From: Bacteroidota bacterium
GTDB lineage: Bacteria > Bacteroidota > Bacteroidia > B-17B0 > Aurantibacillaceae
Direction of reading: 5' to 3'
Assembly: GCA_963169355.1 (NCBI GenBank)
Contig: CAUJCR010000028.1
Location: forward strand, 1-64,000
Length of the DNA stretch: 64,000 nucleotides
Below the pieces are notes generated by a model. That model was not told the origin of the DNA, did not search any database, and was given only the letters and a program-made list of their open reading frames with translations. Numbering within the stretch: position 1 is the first letter of the stretch; every line of letters begins with the position of its first letter. The position numbers were made by a program, and so were the translations under genes. Below, piece after piece: positions 24,564 through 33,812 of the stretch.

Positions 24564-25358
24564 TCATTTTTTGTAATATTTTAAAGCCTCTGGCATAAAT
24601 GCCTTTAAATTAGCAATACGTGTTTCATCACTTGGATGTGTGCTTAATATTTCAGGAGGTTTGCTACCTCCAACACTTGCCATTCTTTCCCAAAAACCAA
24701 CAGCCACTTCTGGATTATAGCCGCCCATCGCCGCAAATACTAATCCCATTTTATCGGCTTCGGTTTCGTGGTTACGACTAAATTTAAGCATTCCTAATTG
24801 CGAACCAATACCAAATGATTGCATAAATAATTGTTGGGTTAATTGAGGCTTGGTTTGCAATGCCACTCCTAAGGCCATTCCGCCAGTTTGCACTAACATA
24901 GCGTTACTCATACGTTCACTTCCATGACGCGCTACTGCATGAGCTATTTCGTGTCCCATCACAACAGCAAGGCTAGCTTCATCTTTAGTAATTGGTAATA
25001 TACCTGTGTAAACTACTACTTTTCCACCTGGCATACACCAAGCATTTACCTCATTACTTTGCACCACATTAAACGTCCATTGAAAACCATTTAATTCGGA
25101 ACTAAGACCTCTATCAGCATAATATTTCTCAACTGCTCCTTTAATCTTCATCCCAATATTTCGCACCATGATCACATCTTTATGATTATCGGGTAATGGC
25201 TTATTTTCTGATAAAAATTTATCATACTCCGAAAAACTTAATGCCATCATTTCCGACTCTGGTACTAAATTTAAAGAACGGCGACCTGTAATCGCATTTT
25301 TTTGACAAGCCATAAAAAGTAACAAAGAACTACTTGCCAATACGAAGAACTTTTTCAT
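24564..25358 (-). CDS. M48 family metalloprotease lipoprotein
   Basis: A 264-residue envelope zinc protease of the M48 (HtpX/BepA/Oma1-like) family. It has a lipobox (LFMAC, Cys18), the zinc motif HEIAH at 136-140, and a second acidic site in RNHETEADKMG near 196-205. BepA-like relatives degrade or assist misassembled outer-membrane proteins, such as LptD; that role is inferred. No TPR domain follows, so it resembles short LoiP/YcaL-type proteases. Upstream of sucD with a 98-bp gap. Confidence 0.92.
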   Translation of the reverse strand: MKKFFVLASSSLLLFMACQKNAITGRRSLNLVPESEMMALSFSEYDKFLSENKPLPDNHKDVIMVRNIGMKIKGAVEKYYADRGLSSELNGFQWTFNVVQSNEVNAWCMPGGKVVVYTGILPITKDEASLAVVMGHEIAHAVARHGSERMSNAMLVQTGGMALGVALQTKPQLTQQLFMQSFGIGSQLGMLKFSRNHETEADKMGLVFAAMGGYNPEVAVGFWERMASVGGSKPPEILSTHPSDETRIANLKAFMPEALKYYKK

Positions 25359-25392
25359 AGAAGGACTTTATATTTATATTTTAAAATTTTAA

Positions 25393-26391
25393 TTAATACT
25401 GCACCTTTGGAATCATACCTCTAATACCCATATCTACTGGAGTTTCATTACCATTTTCAGGTTGATAATAGCCGTCTCCATTAGGATCCGTAAACTCAAA
25501 ACTTTTATTAGTTGATAAAGAAACTGTTACTACAATGTCATTTGTTTCGCTACCCGTAATGGTAAGTACTTGATTTGTTCCAGCCATATCGGCAAATTGC
25601 GCTGTTACCACACAACTACCAGCTGGAATTGGCGAATTAGCAAAATTAGGATTTACAACCGTAGTTGCTCCAGCAGGGGCTTGCCCATCTGCCCACCAAA
25701 AACCATAACCTGGTATTTCGGTACCAAATCCCCAATAGCCTTGTGGATGAATCGCGCTTGGTCCTCCTACATTTGAAGAAGGCACTATCTCGTGTGTTCC
25801 AATCATATATTTAGTAACATAATTTCTAAATCCAACAAATGAAGCAACGGTTCCATTTCCAATATGATTGCCTGGTAAAGCATTGGCTTTATATGGAATA
25901 TCATAATTTTGATATGCTAAAGACAAACGCAACCATTTATAAGTACCAGGTGTAACCTGACTTAAAGGTACGGCATAAAACACCACATTCTCGCGCACAA
26001 CCACAGATTTACTAAATCTAATCGCATTTTGTCCAGAAATGGTTACTTCCTCTGCTCTATACAATACTTTGCCTTTACCTAAGCTATCAAAATCAGTAGA
26101 TGCAAGTTCAATATAATGCGAAGACATATAATTAAATTTAGGAGAATAAGCACTATGCCCAGAAGGAATTGACGATGGATTGCCAAAATTATCAAGTCGA
26201 ACTTGAGTAGAATCAAACTTGAATTTAAAAATTAAATGCGGTCCAGCGCCTGTAATATTCCACACGGTATCCGGAAAACCTTCAGCAGGTGCAACTGGTG
26301 TAGTTTCTTCAGGAGTTATTTCTTCCTCTTCTTTTTTCTTACAAGAGAAAATAATAGTAACTAATAATAATACAAGTGTTATTTTTTTCAT
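25393..26391 (-). CDS. Lipoprotein of unknown function, all-beta
   Basis: A 332-residue protein with lipobox (TIIFSC, Cys17), a KKKEEEEITPEETTP linker and a beta-rich body (segments GAGPHLIFKFKFDSTQVRL, GTYKWLRLSLAYQNYDI, FWWADGQAPAGATTV). Near the C-terminus FTDPNGDGYYQPENGNETPVDMGIRG looks like a calcium-binding loop. This resembles uncharacterised Bacteroidota surface lipoproteins. No enzyme motif is visible. Confidence 0.75.
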   Translation of the reverse strand: MKKITLVLLLVTIIFSCKKKEEEEITPEETTPVAPAEGFPDTVWNITGAGPHLIFKFKFDSTQVRLDNFGNPSSIPSGHSAYSPKFNYMSSHYIELASTDFDSLGKGKVLYRAEEVTISGQNAIRFSKSVVVRENVVFYAVPLSQVTPGTYKWLRLSLAYQNYDIPYKANALPGNHIGNGTVASFVGFRNYVTKYMIGTHEIVPSSNVGGPSAIHPQGYWGFGTEIPGYGFWWADGQAPAGATTVVNPNFANSPIPAGSCVVTAQFADMAGTNQVLTITGSETNDIVVTVSLSTNKSFEFTDPNGDGYYQPENGNETPVDMGIRGMIPKVQY

Positions 26392-26454
26392 GTTATGTGA
26401 TTGTTTAGATGATCGAATTTACAAATGCTTTCATAATTAACCAAGTATCAACTA

Positions 26455-27411
26455 TTATTTAACTTTTTGAGCCACTACAATCATTTCTTCGCCAATATTT
26501 AAAAACTCTAAGGTTTTATAAATAAGGTTATGTATTTTCATGTATAACTTTAGTTTCCACATGGGTTTTTGTGTAAACGAATTAAAATATTGTTGTCTTT
26601 CAGAGGCTTTGATGTTTTTATTAACTTCTTGTTGTGTTTGTTGTTTGTTACCTTTTAGACGTTTTATAAAAGGCAATATGGTGTACATGATAAATAATTT
26701 AATTTCAAAAGAAGATTTAATCGTTTTTACCTCATAGCCATTATTTTTAAGTAATTGAGTAATGGTTTTTTTACCAAAATAATTAACATGGTCAATACTC
26801 ATCATTTTCCATTTATCCTTATGCTTCTTAGCAAAATAAGAATCTATTTGTGGCACTTGAATAACAATAAAGCCATTTGGATTGGTAATACGCGCACATT
26901 TTTTTATCACATCATCGGCTTTATCAATATGTTCAAGCACATCCCACATGGTTATAATATCAAATTTTCGTTCTTCACTCATCTTAAAAAAATCAATGTG
27001 TTCTACAGGTAACTGTAAATCATTCTTTGAATATAAATAAGGCTGTTCAGAAATTTCAATACCATACACATCATAACCCAATGTTTTTCCTGTAAGCATA
27101 AAGTGTCCCCAGCCAGCCCCTAAATCAAATAAAGAACCATTTGGTTTGTATTTTTTAATGAGATTATAACGTAATTTATGACGTTCAAACTTTACGTAAT
27201 TATTTCCATTTCTTACCGCTTCGGTTACTTTTTCATCTTTATAATTGTCGTATTTTATTTGTATACGAAAATAAGGCGGAATAAACGTAAATGAACACTT
27301 GCCACACTCAAGCACTGTGTAATCTTCTTTAACGTATAATTTTTTAAAATCAGAAGGGTTTGAGTTATTGCAAACACAACAGTTTACATCCTCAAATATA
27401 TTAGGTGTCAT
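26455..27411 (-). CDS. Class I SAM-dependent methyltransferase with N-terminal zinc ribbon
   Basis: A 318-residue protein. The N-terminus carries cysteine pairs C11/C14 and C36/C39 (zinc ribbon), as in sugar C-methyltransferases and similar proteins. The central domain has SAM motif I SLFDLGAGWGHF, GIEIS, and DIITMWDVLEHI, as in class I methyltransferases. The C-terminus is basic and hydrophobic (IKLFIMYTILPFIKRLKG), perhaps a membrane association. A role in modifying an envelope sugar is plausible but not established. Immediately downstream (3 bp) of the repeat protein gene at 27415. Confidence 0.85.
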   Translation of the reverse strand: MTPNIFEDVNCCVCNNSNPSDFKKLYVKEDYTVLECGKCSFTFIPPYFRIQIKYDNYKDEKVTEAVRNGNNYVKFERHKLRYNLIKKYKPNGSLFDLGAGWGHFMLTGKTLGYDVYGIEISEQPYLYSKNDLQLPVEHIDFFKMSEERKFDIITMWDVLEHIDKADDVIKKCARITNPNGFIVIQVPQIDSYFAKKHKDKWKMMSIDHVNYFGKKTITQLLKNNGYEVKTIKSSFEIKLFIMYTILPFIKRLKGNKQQTQQEVNKNIKASERQQYFNSFTQKPMWKLKLYMKIHNLIYKTLEFLNIGEEMIVVAQKVK

Positions 27412-27414
27412 AAA

Positions 27415-29583
27415 TTAAGGTTTGGTTTCTTGTTCAAATATCAATTCAGTAATTGGTTTTGAGTCTCTAAAAAATGCTGTTCCGCCCCAACTAAACATCT
27501 TTTTTTGGTACACATAAGCATTTGTTTCGGTAACAACCACACGTTGAAGTACAACTACTCCAGGGCCAGTTAAAGTTTCTTCGGTAACACCTAAAGGATA
27601 CTTAGCCATTAACTCTTTTTGACGAGCATCAACATTACTTGCTGTAGCCACATCTGATTTTAAAATTTTTTCAATTTCAATTAGTTTATTTCTTGCATAC
27701 GTATCACCAGGTTTATGAACCAATGCTTCTTCAAAAGCAGTTTTGGCGTCTTTATATTTTTTTTCATTAAATAATTTGTCGCCTTTATCTTTTGCTACTT
27801 GGTATTTATCTTGTACTAAAGGCTGAGGAGTTGTTTTAGTTTTATTTTCCGCATCAGCCTTTGCTTTCGCTTCTCTCTCCGCTTTTTCTTTAGCTAAACG
27901 TTCTGCTTCTTGTTTTGCTTTGGCATCTGCCTTGGCTTTGGCTTCTTGTTCTGCTTTTTCTTTAGCCAAGCGTTCGGCTTCTTGCTTTGCTTTTGCATCA
28001 GCTTCTGCTTTGGCTTTTGCTTCTTGTTCTGCTTTCTCTTTAGCTAGGCGTTCGGCTTCTTGTTTTGCTTTGGCATCTGCCTCTGCTTTAGCCTTTGCTT
28101 CTTGTTCAGCTTTCTCTTTAGCTAAGCGTTCTGCTTCGGCTTTAGCCTTCGCTTCTTGTTCAGCTTTTTCTTTAGCCAAACGTTCTGCCTCTGCTTTAGC
28201 CTTTGTTTCTTGTTCTGCTTTGTCTTTAGCTAAGCGTTCAGCTTCTTGTTTTGCCTTTGCATCAGCTTCTTGTTTTGCCTTTGCATCAGCTTCTTGCTTT
28301 GCTTTTGCTTCTTGTTCCGCTTTCTCTTTAGCTAGGCGTTCGGCTTCTTGTTTTGCCTTTGCATCAGCCTCTTGCTTTGCTTTTGCATCAGCTTCTGCTT
28401 TGGCTTTTGCTTCTTGTTCCGCTTTCTCTTTAGCTAAACGTTCGGCTTCAGCTTTAGCTTTGGCTTCTTGTTCCGCTTTCTCTTTAGCTAAACGTTCTGC
28501 TTCGGCTTTGGCTTTGGCTTCTTGTTCGGCTTTCTCTTTAGCTAAACGTTCTGCTTCGGCTTTAGCTTTGGCTTCTTGTTCGGCTTTCTCTTTAGCTAAA
28601 CGTTCTGCTTCGGCTTTAGCTTTGGCTTCTTGTTCGGCTTTCTCTTTAGCTAAACGTTCTGCTTCTGCTTTAGCTTTGGCTTCTTGTTCGGCTTTCTCTT
28701 TAGCCAATCTTTCGGCTTCTGCTTTAGCCTTCGCTTCTTGTTCCGCTTTCTCTTTAGCTAAGCGTTCGGCTTCGGCCTTAGCTTTAGCTTCGGCTTCGGC
28801 CTTTGCCTTAGCTTCCGCCTCTGCTTTGGCTTTAGCCTCTGCCTCTGCTTTGGCCTTTGCTTCTGCCGCAGCTTTTTCTGCTTCTAATTTTTTATTTAAA
28901 GCTTCTTGATCTTTAATAATAACATCAATTTGCGCGAGTTGATCTTTTGGATATAATTCATTTGGTTTAAGTGTTAAAGCTTGGTTATAATTTGCTTTAG
29001 CGGTAGCCCAATCTTTTTTCTGAAATGCTTTATCAGCTGTTTTAATAGCATTTGAGTAATTAGCCTCTAATTCTTTAGCTTTGGTGATAGCATCTAACTC
29101 AAGCTGTTTTAATCTTTGTAAAGCTGATAACATTTGGTTACTATAGGCTTCATCATAATCAAAATTATCTTTAGTTGCATCATACGCAACTTTCACCAAA
29201 GGCTGGTTTAAAACCGAATAATCAATATTAGGAAGAGGTTCAAATAAACTAATAGATTCGATATTAAATCCTTTAAAATCTCCTGGCTTTTTATCTTCTG
29301 GAACTCCACGTGTTGATACTGTAAATTTTTTAGTGCAATGCCCCTGTTTGGTTACAGTAACCAAAAAATCTCCATTGGCAGGAATTTGAATTTTAAATGC
29401 CCCATCATCACCTGTCATGGTTTGTATCACTTGCTTTCCACCTTGTGTTACCGTTATAATTGCACCTTGTAATTTTTTACCATTTTTTTCAATTCTACTT
29501 GAAAAAGGTAAAGTCCATTCTTGAGCAATAGAGCTTATATGTAAAACAAATATTGAAATAATTAAAAGAAAATTCCGCATCAT
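27415..29583 (-). CDS. Secreted Ala/Lys/Glu-rich repeat protein with TPR-like ends
   Basis: A 722-residue protein. After a signal peptide (1-20) comes a carboxypeptidase-regulatory-like domain (~28-90: ITVTQGGKQVIQTMTGDDGAF), a TPR-like segment (~180-225), then about 350 residues of Ala/Lys/Glu/Gln-rich coiled-coil or long single helix built from an 18-residue unit (RLAK[ED]KAE seen 14 times), and a C-terminal TPR and folded tail. The composition resembles TolA, which spans the periplasm, so an envelope-spanning spacer is possible; no TolA C-terminal domain is visible. The start ATG is doubled (29583 or 29580). Function unknown. Confidence 0.82.
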   Translation of the reverse strand: MMRNFLLIISIFVLHISSIAQEWTLPFSSRIEKNGKKLQGAIITVTQGGKQVIQTMTGDDGAFKIQIPANGDFLVTVTKQGHCTKKFTVSTRGVPEDKKPGDFKGFNIESISLFEPLPNIDYSVLNQPLVKVAYDATKDNFDYDEAYSNQMLSALQRLKQLELDAITKAKELEANYSNAIKTADKAFQKKDWATAKANYNQALTLKPNELYPKDQLAQIDVIIKDQEALNKKLEAEKAAAEAKAKAEAEAKAKAEAEAKAKAEAEAKAKAEAERLAKEKAEQEAKAKAEAERLAKEKAEQEAKAKAEAERLAKEKAEQEAKAKAEAERLAKEKAEQEAKAKAEAERLAKEKAEQEAKAKAEAERLAKEKAEQEAKAKAEAERLAKEKAEQEAKAKAEADAKAKQEADAKAKQEAERLAKEKAEQEAKAKQEADAKAKQEADAKAKQEAERLAKDKAEQETKAKAEAERLAKEKAEQEAKAKAEAERLAKEKAEQEAKAKAEADAKAKQEAERLAKEKAEQEAKAKAEADAKAKQEAERLAKEKAEQEAKAKADAKAKQEAERLAKEKAEREAKAKADAENKTKTTPQPLVQDKYQVAKDKGDKLFNEKKYKDAKTAFEEALVHKPGDTYARNKLIEIEKILKSDVATASNVDARQKELMAKYPLGVTEETLTGPGVVVLQRVVVTETNAYVYQKKMFSWGGTAFFRDSKPITELIFEQETKP
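27850..28890 (-). repeat. 54-bp tandem repeat region inside the coiled-coil gene
   Basis: Seven almost identical 54-bp units lie between about 28420 and 28800, measured from recurring GCTTTC positions (for example 28583, 28637, 28691, 28745). Seven further degenerate units with insertions occupy the rest. Some changes are silent, so the array has mixed old and recent duplications. Confidence 0.88.
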
Positions 29584-29652
29584 AACACAAATCCTTAGTT
29601 TTGTATAAGGATTTAAAGATAAGAAAAATTCACACTTGTATCATTAAAATTT

Positions 29653-30798
29653 ATGCACAATACTTTACAAACACAATTTAGTTTTTGGGAGACTCAAACC
29701 TATTTTAACAATATAGATTTAACTGTCATTGGTAGCGGAATAGTAGGTTTAAATGCTGCCATACATTTTAAAAAGAAACATCCCAAAGCAAAAGTGGTTG
29801 TGCTTGAAAGAGGTATTTTACCAAATGGAGCAAGCACTAAGAATGCTGGTTTTGCCTGCTTTGGCAGTGTAACAGAGCTTCAAGCCGATTTAGAAAAAAA
29901 TAACGAACGTGATGTTTGGCAAACCGTTGAAATGCGAATTAAGGGTTTAGAACTACTTAGAAAAACCATTGGTGACAAGTATCTCCATTTTCAACAATTA
30001 GGAGGCTATGAGTTATTTTCATCTAAACAACTATTTGAAAAAGCCTGTGAGAGCATTGGCGATTTTAACAAAAAAATAAAGGGATTAACTAAAACAAATA
30101 CAACCTATCAAGTTTCAAACAAACATATTAGTCGTTTTGGTTTTAAAGGCATAGAGGGCATCATTCTCAACCAAAAAGAAGGACAAATAGATACTGGAAA
30201 TATGATGCAACATTTATTACAATATGCGATAAGTCTTGGTATTATTGTATTAAATAATATTTCTGTTTCAAAAATAAATGACCTTGAAAATAAAGTAATT
30301 TTAAATACAAATATTGGTTCTATTTCCTCAACACATGTTATTGTAGCCACTAATGGTTTTGCAAAACAATTATTAAAACTTAAAGATGTAAAACCTGCAA
30401 GAGCACAAGTTCTGGTAACAAAACCATTAAAAAATTTAACACTAAAAGGTACTTTTCATTATGATGAAGGCTATTATTATTTTAGGAATGTAGGCAACAG
30501 AGTTTTATTTGGTGGTGGGCGTAATTTAGATTTTGAAACGGAAACAACCGATGAATTTACCCTTAATCGTAAAATACATCAACAGTTGGATAAACTTTTA
30601 AAAAACATGATTTTACCACATACAGTCTTTGAAATAGAGCAGCGCTGGTGTGGTATTATGGGTGTAGGAAGTGAGAAAAAACCCATTATAAAAAAACTAA
30701 CTCCAAATGTTGTTTGCGCTGTTAGAATGGGTGGCATGGGTGTTGCCATAGGCTCGTTGGTTGGTAAAATGGCTATTGATGAATTAATAAAAGGATAA
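29653..30798 (+). CDS. FAD-dependent oxidoreductase (D-amino-acid oxidase superfamily)
   Basis: A 381-residue flavoprotein with an N-terminal FAD-binding DLTVIGSGIVGLNAAIHF (GxGxxG) and a downstream acidic residue in VVVLERG, followed by GASTKNAGFACFG, a conserved segment of the DAO family. The C-terminal GGRNLDF and RWCGIMGVGSEKKPII region matches glycine oxidase/ThiO- and PuuB-like proteins. Substrate probably an amine or amino acid; not determined. No signal peptide, so cytosolic. Convergent with the next gene. Confidence 0.88.
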   Translation: MHNTLQTQFSFWETQTYFNNIDLTVIGSGIVGLNAAIHFKKKHPKAKVVVLERGILPNGASTKNAGFACFGSVTELQADLEKNNERDVWQTVEMRIKGLELLRKTIGDKYLHFQQLGGYELFSSKQLFEKACESIGDFNKKIKGLTKTNTTYQVSNKHISRFGFKGIEGIILNQKEGQIDTGNMMQHLLQYAISLGIIVLNNISVSKINDLENKVILNTNIGSISSTHVIVATNGFAKQLLKLKDVKPARAQVLVTKPLKNLTLKGTFHYDEGYYYFRNVGNRVLFGGGRNLDFETETTDEFTLNRKIHQQLDKLLKNMILPHTVFEIEQRWCGIMGVGSEKKPIIKKLTPNVVCAVRMGGMGVAIGSLVGKMAIDELIKG

Positions 30799-30826
30799 GC
30801 AAATACGCCTTTAGTAATCAATTATA

Positions 30827-32311
30827 TTACTGAAAATGATAGGCGCCCGCTGATATTGTACCTGTGCGTGTAACACCCTGAATGTCTGGAATACAAATAG
30901 GATAACCCGACACCGTAGGGATATTAACATCGCCAATGCCAATGGCTGCTGAACCAGTAGTAAGTTTAAAACTATAATTTGATGGACTATCAAAATTAAT
31001 ATTGCCACTAGTAACATTAGCACTAGCTGTAATTAACGTTGTTGTAGGAATTGAACCATTAATGTAATTGTTATTAATCTTAACCGTATGGTATCCCGAA
31101 TAATAGTGAATATCTGTTTCAAATTCATTACCTCTAGAACCATCAATTATTGTATTTGCAATATAAAAACTATCAGGCCATGCATCAGTACCATCATAAT
31201 TTCCTAAGTAAAAGGAGGCTTGATCGGCTCTTCCACCTTCTTGAGTGTAATAATTAGCAAATGTATTGTGTAATAAAGTGCAATTACCACCAAGTGTAAT
31301 GGCGGCACAATATTCTTTACAATTTGCTACTACATTATTGGCCGCCCACAAATTATAAGCTTGAGTATATAAGCCCCATTTCGAACAATTTCTTATGATT
31401 GTATTGGTAAGTTTAAGTCGGCTTGGTTGGTTAGGATTAAGCAAGATACTAGCTTGTATTCCTATAAAACTGTTTTTGATAATGGCGTAATTTATTTTGT
31501 TATCTGTACTGCCTTCATTAATCCATATTCTATCCCATTGCCCTGGCATATCTAAGTAATCGGCTTCTCGTCTATCACCCTGAAAAATCACTTCATTGCC
31601 ATAAGTACCATTTACATGAAGTGTACCATAGCGGTAAATCCACAACCCAGCATTTTGATGAAAATAAACTTTTACCCCTGGATTAATAATTAATTTTTGT
31701 GCAGAATCAACTACCAACCAGCCATAAATAACATGTGGTTTATCATCATCGGGTTGACCTAGTGCCCCGCCTCCCCACACCATAGTAGTATTGGTATTTG
31801 ACGACAGTGTTGAATAAGGCAAATAACCATTTTTATATTGAATAGCTTGATTAGGATAATGGTAGTGTGCATCTTGCCCCCAAGCTTCTAATGCCACACT
31901 TTGTTGATTTCCGTTTACTTCTACAATTATTTTATCTTGAATAATTAATGGACTTAATGCACTTGTTGGATTTACATTCACTTGCACAAAAACATAAATA
32001 CTATCATTTGCTAATATTTCCACATCATTCACCTCTCTGCCAGGTGTGCCATCTACATTTAAGAAAAACGGTGATGAAGACCCCAACTCTAAACGAATAG
32101 AGGATAATTTAATTTTCTGTTTGTGGTTATTTATAATTCTAAAGTTTCGAGTAGCAGACCCAATGGTGGTAAAAACAGTATCGAATAGGATTGAATCCTG
32201 CGAGAAATTAACAGTAGCTGAGGCATCTGTTAGTAGTTTATCCTTTTTACAAGACATAAAACAAATTGATAAACAGACAGTTAAGATAAATGCAATAACA
32301 AATGACCTCAT
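30827..32311 (-). CDS. Lipoprotein with right-handed parallel beta-helix
   Basis: A 494-residue product from the ATG at 32311, which yields a good lipoprotein signal (hydrophobic 3-17, MSCKKDK); the upstream in-frame ATG at 32347 would place a second hydrophobic stretch in front and is less likely. N-terminal part (~30-150) is an Ig-like/beta-sandwich fold (NFSQDSILFDTVFTTIGSATRNFRIINN). The rest has recurring NN and I-x-N patterns (TIIRNCSKWGLYTQ, IKNSFIGIQASILL, NTIIDG) characteristic of a right-handed beta helix, as in polysaccharide lyases and adhesins. No catalytic residues can be pointed to; function unknown. Confidence 0.82.
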   Translation of the reverse strand: MRSFVIAFILTVCLSICFMSCKKDKLLTDASATVNFSQDSILFDTVFTTIGSATRNFRIINNHKQKIKLSSIRLELGSSSPFFLNVDGTPGREVNDVEILANDSIYVFVQVNVNPTSALSPLIIQDKIIVEVNGNQQSVALEAWGQDAHYHYPNQAIQYKNGYLPYSTLSSNTNTTMVWGGGALGQPDDDKPHVIYGWLVVDSAQKLIINPGVKVYFHQNAGLWIYRYGTLHVNGTYGNEVIFQGDRREADYLDMPGQWDRIWINEGSTDNKINYAIIKNSFIGIQASILLNPNQPSRLKLTNTIIRNCSKWGLYTQAYNLWAANNVVANCKEYCAAITLGGNCTLLHNTFANYYTQEGGRADQASFYLGNYDGTDAWPDSFYIANTIIDGSRGNEFETDIHYYSGYHTVKINNNYINGSIPTTTLITASANVTSGNINFDSPSNYSFKLTTGSAAIGIGDVNIPTVSGYPICIPDIQGVTRTGTISAGAYHFQ

Positions 32312-32374
32312 ATAGCAAATGTATATGATTAAAACGAAAAAGCGCAAAAAATATTATCTTTTTACGAAAATTTA

Positions 32375-32404
32375 CTTGTAGTTATAAGAAATTTACTATC
32401 TTTG
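32375..32404 (+). promoter_or_regulatory. Promoter for ribosomal protein L31
   Basis: CTTG at 32375-32378, 18 bases, then TATCTTTG at 32397-32404. It lies 39 bases upstream of the L31 start codon. Confidence 0.75.
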
Positions 32405-32443
32405 CGTTCCAAAAAAATTGAACCTTACTAAATTAAGAATATA

Positions 32444-32692
32444 ATGAAAGCAGAAATTCATCCAGAAAATTACAGATTATGTGTATTTAAAGACATGTCT
32501 AATGGTTATACTTTTTTAACTAAATCATGCGCTGAAACTAAAGATACGATTGTTCACGAAGACGGTAATGAGTACCCTTTAGTAAAATTAGATATTTCAA
32601 TGACTTCTCACCCTTTTTATACAGGTAAGCAAGTATTAGTTGATACAGCAGGACGTATTGATAAATTCAAATCTCGTTACGCTAAAAAATAA
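32444..32692 (+). CDS. rpmE2: 50S ribosomal protein L31, type B
   Basis: An 82-residue ribosomal protein of the C-minus (type B) form, lacking the four zinc cysteines; only one cysteine remains. Sequence opens [26 protein letters not shown] and ends [13 protein letters not shown], matching type B L31. Has its own promoter and terminator. A non-zinc form may spare zinc. Confidence 0.96.
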   Translation: MKAEIHPENYRLCVFKDMSNGYTFLTKSCAETKDTIVHEDGNEYPLVKLDISMTSHPFYTGKQVLVDTAGRIDKFKSRYAKK

Positions 32693-32716
32693 TTTCAACT
32701 TTATAATGATTATTTA

Positions 32717-32748
32717 AAATCCAAATACTAAGGTATTTGGATTTTTTT
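32717..32748 (+). terminator. Terminator after L31
   Basis: AAATCCAAATAC pairs with GTATTTGGATTT around TAAG, followed by T residues. Confidence 0.88.
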
Positions 32749-32768
32749 ATTTGTAATTTTAAGGCGAT

Positions 32769-33809
32769 ATGAAATTTGTTTTTTTATATACGGAGATAGC
32801 AGAATATTTCTTAGCCTGTTGTAAAGAACTAGCAAAACACGGTGAAGTTCATGTTATTAGATGGCCTGTTAATAAAGAAGCACCTTTTGAATTTAATACT
32901 CATCAAATTAAATTATATCAAAAAAACGATTATTCCTTCCAGCAACTACAATCTTTAATTAAAAACATTAATCCAAATATTATTATCTGCAGTGGCTGGG
33001 TAGATAAAGATTATTTAAAACTCACAAAGCCTTATTTTAGAAAAATTCCAACGGTAATGAGTTGCGATACCCATTGGAAAGGTAATTTAAAACAAAGAAT
33101 AGCCACTATCATTAGTAGATTCACTTTATTAAAAATTTTCTCGCACGCTTGGGTTCCTGGAAAAATACAACAACAATATGTTTTAAATTTAGGTTTTAAA
33201 CCTCAAAACATTGAAACAGGATTTTACAGTTGCGACCTAACTCATTTTGAGGATATATATCAAACGCAAAAAGCTCTTAAAGAAAAAGAATTCCCAAAAC
33301 GATTTCTCTATGTAGGTCGTTACTATGATTTTAAAGGTATTAACGAATTGTGGCAAGCTTTTATGCAACTCCAAGAAGAACAAAAAAATGATTGGGAACT
33401 ATGGTGCTTAGGCGTTGGCGACATGACACCGATTGAACATCCTAAGATTAAACATTTTGGATTTATCCAACCAAAAGATTTAGCTAATTACACTTCACAA
33501 ACAGGAGTATTTATCCTCCCAAGCCGTTTTGAACCATGGGGTGTAGTTGTGCATGAGTTTACAGCTTCTGGCTTTCCTATCATATTAAGTAGTGCCGTAG
33601 GCGCAAAAGAAGCTTTCTTACAACAGGGCAAAAATGGTTTTGAGTTTGAAGCTCAAAATATTGTTTCCTTAAAAAATGCTATGAAAAAAATGATTGACTT
33701 ATCGGATGAACAGTTAATTCAAATGGGAAAACATTCACATCAATTAGCTCAACAAATTTCTCCTACAACTTGGGCTAATTCCATTTTAAAAATACTAGCA
33801 GATAAATAA
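32769..33809 (+). CDS. Glycosyltransferase, GT4-like
   Basis: A 346-residue GT-B fold transferase. The C-terminal domain has RFLYVGRYYDFKGINELWQAF and LPSRFEPWGVVVHEFTASGFPIILS, which holds the E-x7-E donor-binding motif (E in FEPWG, E in VVHE). N-terminal part opens MKFVFLYTEIAEYF. No signal or TM. Likely builds a surface or LPS polysaccharide, but sits alone, without other polysaccharide genes beside it. Convergent with the hydrolase gene (3 bp between stops). Confidence 0.9.
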   Translation: MKFVFLYTEIAEYFLACCKELAKHGEVHVIRWPVNKEAPFEFNTHQIKLYQKNDYSFQQLQSLIKNINPNIIICSGWVDKDYLKLTKPYFRKIPTVMSCDTHWKGNLKQRIATIISRFTLLKIFSHAWVPGKIQQQYVLNLGFKPQNIETGFYSCDLTHFEDIYQTQKALKEKEFPKRFLYVGRYYDFKGINELWQAFMQLQEEQKNDWELWCLGVGDMTPIEHPKIKHFGFIQPKDLANYTSQTGVFILPSRFEPWGVVVHEFTASGFPIILSSAVGAKEAFLQQGKNGFEFEAQNIVSLKNAMKKMIDLSDEQLIQMGKHSHQLAQQISPTTWANSILKILADK

Positions 33810-33812
33810 ACC

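Noticed and set aside
27920-28909. A 329-codon reading frame on the + strand, rich in Ala, Ser, Phe and Leu
   Set aside because: It is the mirror of the 54-bp repeat in the minus-strand gene; repeats without stops stay open in several frames. No start context, signal or domain supports it.
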